Part shown: positions 59,761 through 64,000 of the stretch, piece after piece
Position numbering within the stretch: position 1 is the first letter of the stretch
Layout: each line of letters begins with the position of its first letter
Assembly: GCF_963665055.1 (NCBI RefSeq)
Contig: NZ_OY762015.1
Location: 930,001-994,000, forward strand
Direction of reading: 5' to 3'
Source of the DNA: an uncultured Methanobacterium sp.
GTDB lineage: Archaea > Methanobacteriota > Methanobacteria > Methanobacteriales > Methanobacteriaceae
Length of the DNA: 64,000 nt
Position numbers and translations under genes: made by a program
The notes under the pieces: generated by a model
The model's input: only the letters and a program-made list of their open reading frames with translations
Told to the model about the DNA's origin: nothing
Databases searched by the model: none

Positions 59761-60969
59761 TTACGCTGTAAGTGCGTAGAGTAAAGCCAGTGCAATGGCA
59801 ACAAGTCCAAACTCCCAGTAGCCCACATTCCAACCAATAAGGGTAACTATGAATACGAAGACGAATATCAGAACTATGCGACCAGTTTTTTCCTGCATAA
59901 ATTCAATGACCGCACGGCTGAATTCTGAGGGTATGTAGTAGGCATAGATTCCATCAGCCAGGTCAAAGACCATTACTGGTGAGTTATTCCATATTTTGAT
60001 GTCATCAGCCATTTGGGCTCTTTCACCAGCTTCTCGACGACTTTTACCAATTCCAACCCTTAATCTAGCACCGTTATTGAGGGCATGCCATGCTGAGTCG
60101 ATACCCGCACGGAGTGCAGCATCTTTGGTGGGTAAATTGGCAATTAAGTCATCCCCTCCTTCACGGTATCCTTCAATTCTACCGTTACACTCCTTCTCAA
60201 TGAAATCTTTTACTTCATTCATAATCTCCACCAGTCGATCACGACCCTGGTCTTCAATGAACTGGGTGGAGTCAAAGGCATCAATGAAGAGATAATTATC
60301 GTAAACTGCTGGTGTTCCTTCCAGTTTAGTTATCTTACTGGAGAAAACTATTGCAAATTCCCCACCGAGTTTGGTGAATCCCACACCTGAAGTTTCTCCA
60401 ATTTGTTTGTTGAGGTTAATGGATCTTTCAATGGATGCAGCTCCAGTCATTCCAGCAGCTGCACGGACATCGATCTGCTTTTCCATTCCCATTTTAATTA
60501 ATTCCACACCTACTCTTATGGCATCATTTTTGGATAGAAGCCGGGATACAATCTCGGTGTTACTTCGTTCAACAATTGTACCTTTTTCCTTCTGGATAAA
60601 TTGAACGAACTGGTCGATGATCCCCCTATTACCCCCAAAGACTTCCACATAAAGGTAACGGTCGCTACCCATAATTATGTTACTTAAAAGAGCATATTCA
60701 TTTACATCGTTCTCAGCAGGTTTGATTTCAACAAATCTGCGATTTTCGGGTATGTTCCCCCGTCCCACTTCTTTTAAAAGATTATGAAAGATGTTTTCCG
60801 TGGTTATGTTGGCTCTTTCAATTTCCAAGAGCATGGTACGGGTGTAATTCACCATCTCCACATATTCAGTTTCTTTCTCGTTGGTAGGATAATATTTAGT
60901 ACCTATACTTAAAACCCGGTGTTTCAAGAGGAAACCAAATAACGTTCTCAACAGGTAGTTGCCTGCCAT
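59761..60969 (-). CDS. Membrane protein with tandem nucleotidyl-cyclase-like palm domains
   Basis: The 402-residue protein has a GGDEF/Cas10-type palm domain at residues 226-325: YLFIDAFDSTQF (metal-site Asp), helix, EGYREGGDDLIANLP (GGDD hairpin 271-274), KDAALRAGIDSAWH helix, RLRVGIGKSRREAGERA. A degenerate copy lies upstream (about 103-185): YLYVEVFGGN, NDAIRVGVELIKMG, DVRAAAGMTGAA, with the GGDD hairpin lost. Two C-terminal membrane segments (IVLIFVFVFIVTLIG and GLVAIALALLYAL) anchor it. It is the last gene of a minus-strand operon and starts one base after the NYN gene's stop (TAA then ATG, with GGAGGAG upstream). It may make a cyclic or linear nucleotide; activity is inferred. Confidence 0.72.
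   Translation of the reverse strand: MAGNYLLRTLFGFLLKHRVLSIGTKYYPTNEKETEYVEMVNYTRTMLLEIERANITTENIFHNLLKEVGRGNIPENRRFVEIKPAENDVNEYALLSNIIMGSDRYLYVEVFGGNRGIIDQFVQFIQKEKGTIVERSNTEIVSRLLSKNDAIRVGVELIKMGMEKQIDVRAAAGMTGAASIERSINLNKQIGETSGVGFTKLGGEFAIVFSSKITKLEGTPAVYDNYLFIDAFDSTQFIEDQGRDRLVEIMNEVKDFIEKECNGRIEGYREGGDDLIANLPTKDAALRAGIDSAWHALNNGARLRVGIGKSRREAGERAQMADDIKIWNNSPVMVFDLADGIYAYYIPSEFSRAVIEFMQEKTGRIVLIFVFVFIVTLIGWNVGYWEFGLVAIALALLYALTA

Positions 60970-64000
<3,031 letters not shown>

Overview
The window reads as chromosomal DNA of a mesophilic, pseudomurein-walled methanogenic archaeon close to Methanobacterium. The evidence is an AT-rich genome, archaeal TATA boxes combined with strong GGAGGTGAT-type ribosome binding sites, archaeal NAC, an archaeosine synthase (ArcS)-like gene, an orphan Csa3-type regulator, LL-diaminopimelate aminotransferase, DUF11 surface protein, many small zinc-ribbon proteins and PsbP-like lipoproteins. 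The species is inferred. No rRNA, tRNA, CRISPR array or insertion sequence was found.

Layout. 1-3.7 kb: Rieske protein, two secreted enzyme-like proteins and a zinc-ribbon protein. 4-11.4 kb: a defence-island-like stretch with a UvrD-type helicase, a hicBA toxin-antitoxin pair, a Cas4/AddB-like iron-sulfur nuclease and a DUF1156 DNA methylase whose catalytic motif is altered. 11.7-22.4 kb: a TPR protein, a DUF11 surface protein, an ARPP-1-like protein, a response regulator, lipoproteins, Csa3 and a FUSC transporter. 22.7-26.9 kb: a nuclease/ATPase pair (Mre11-like plus a hookless YhaN-like ATPase) and a 45-residue cysteine-rich protein. 27-34 kb: two paralogous drug-efflux transporters enclosing small genes and a decayed nucleotidyltransferase-HEPN module. 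34-45.4 kb: small membrane proteins, lipoproteins, zinc-ribbon proteins, a HEPN protein, a NUDIX hydrolase and two secreted peptidoglycan-binding-domain/transglutaminase-like proteins. 46-59.5 kb: housekeeping and metabolism (agmatinase, YhaM-like nuclease, RNase J-like nuclease, Mur ligase, DapL, RmlD, ArgJ). 59.7-64 kb: a tight minus-strand operon arcS - nac - phosphodiesterase-like metallophosphoesterase - NYN ribonuclease - membrane protein with two nucleotidyl-cyclase-like palm domains.

The two strongest candidates for something new are these. (1) The 59761-62743 operon places a GGDD palm-domain protein (possible nucleotide second-messenger synthase), a CpdA-like phosphodiesterase (possible degrader) and a Zc3h12a/NYN ribonuclease (possible effector) side by side. 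(2) Five or six genes appear to start at near-cognate codons (AUU, AUA, ACG), mostly 6-8 nt after a good ribosome binding site. Most of them encode secreted or membrane proteins, and two paralogs also share a 5' leader hairpin that abuts the ribosome binding site.

Long intergenic regions are AT-rich and often filled with short, locus-specific degenerate tandem repeats. Some of these run into gene edges: the 3' end of argJ, the start of the helicase gene, and the ribosome binding site of the lipoprotein gene at 36032.
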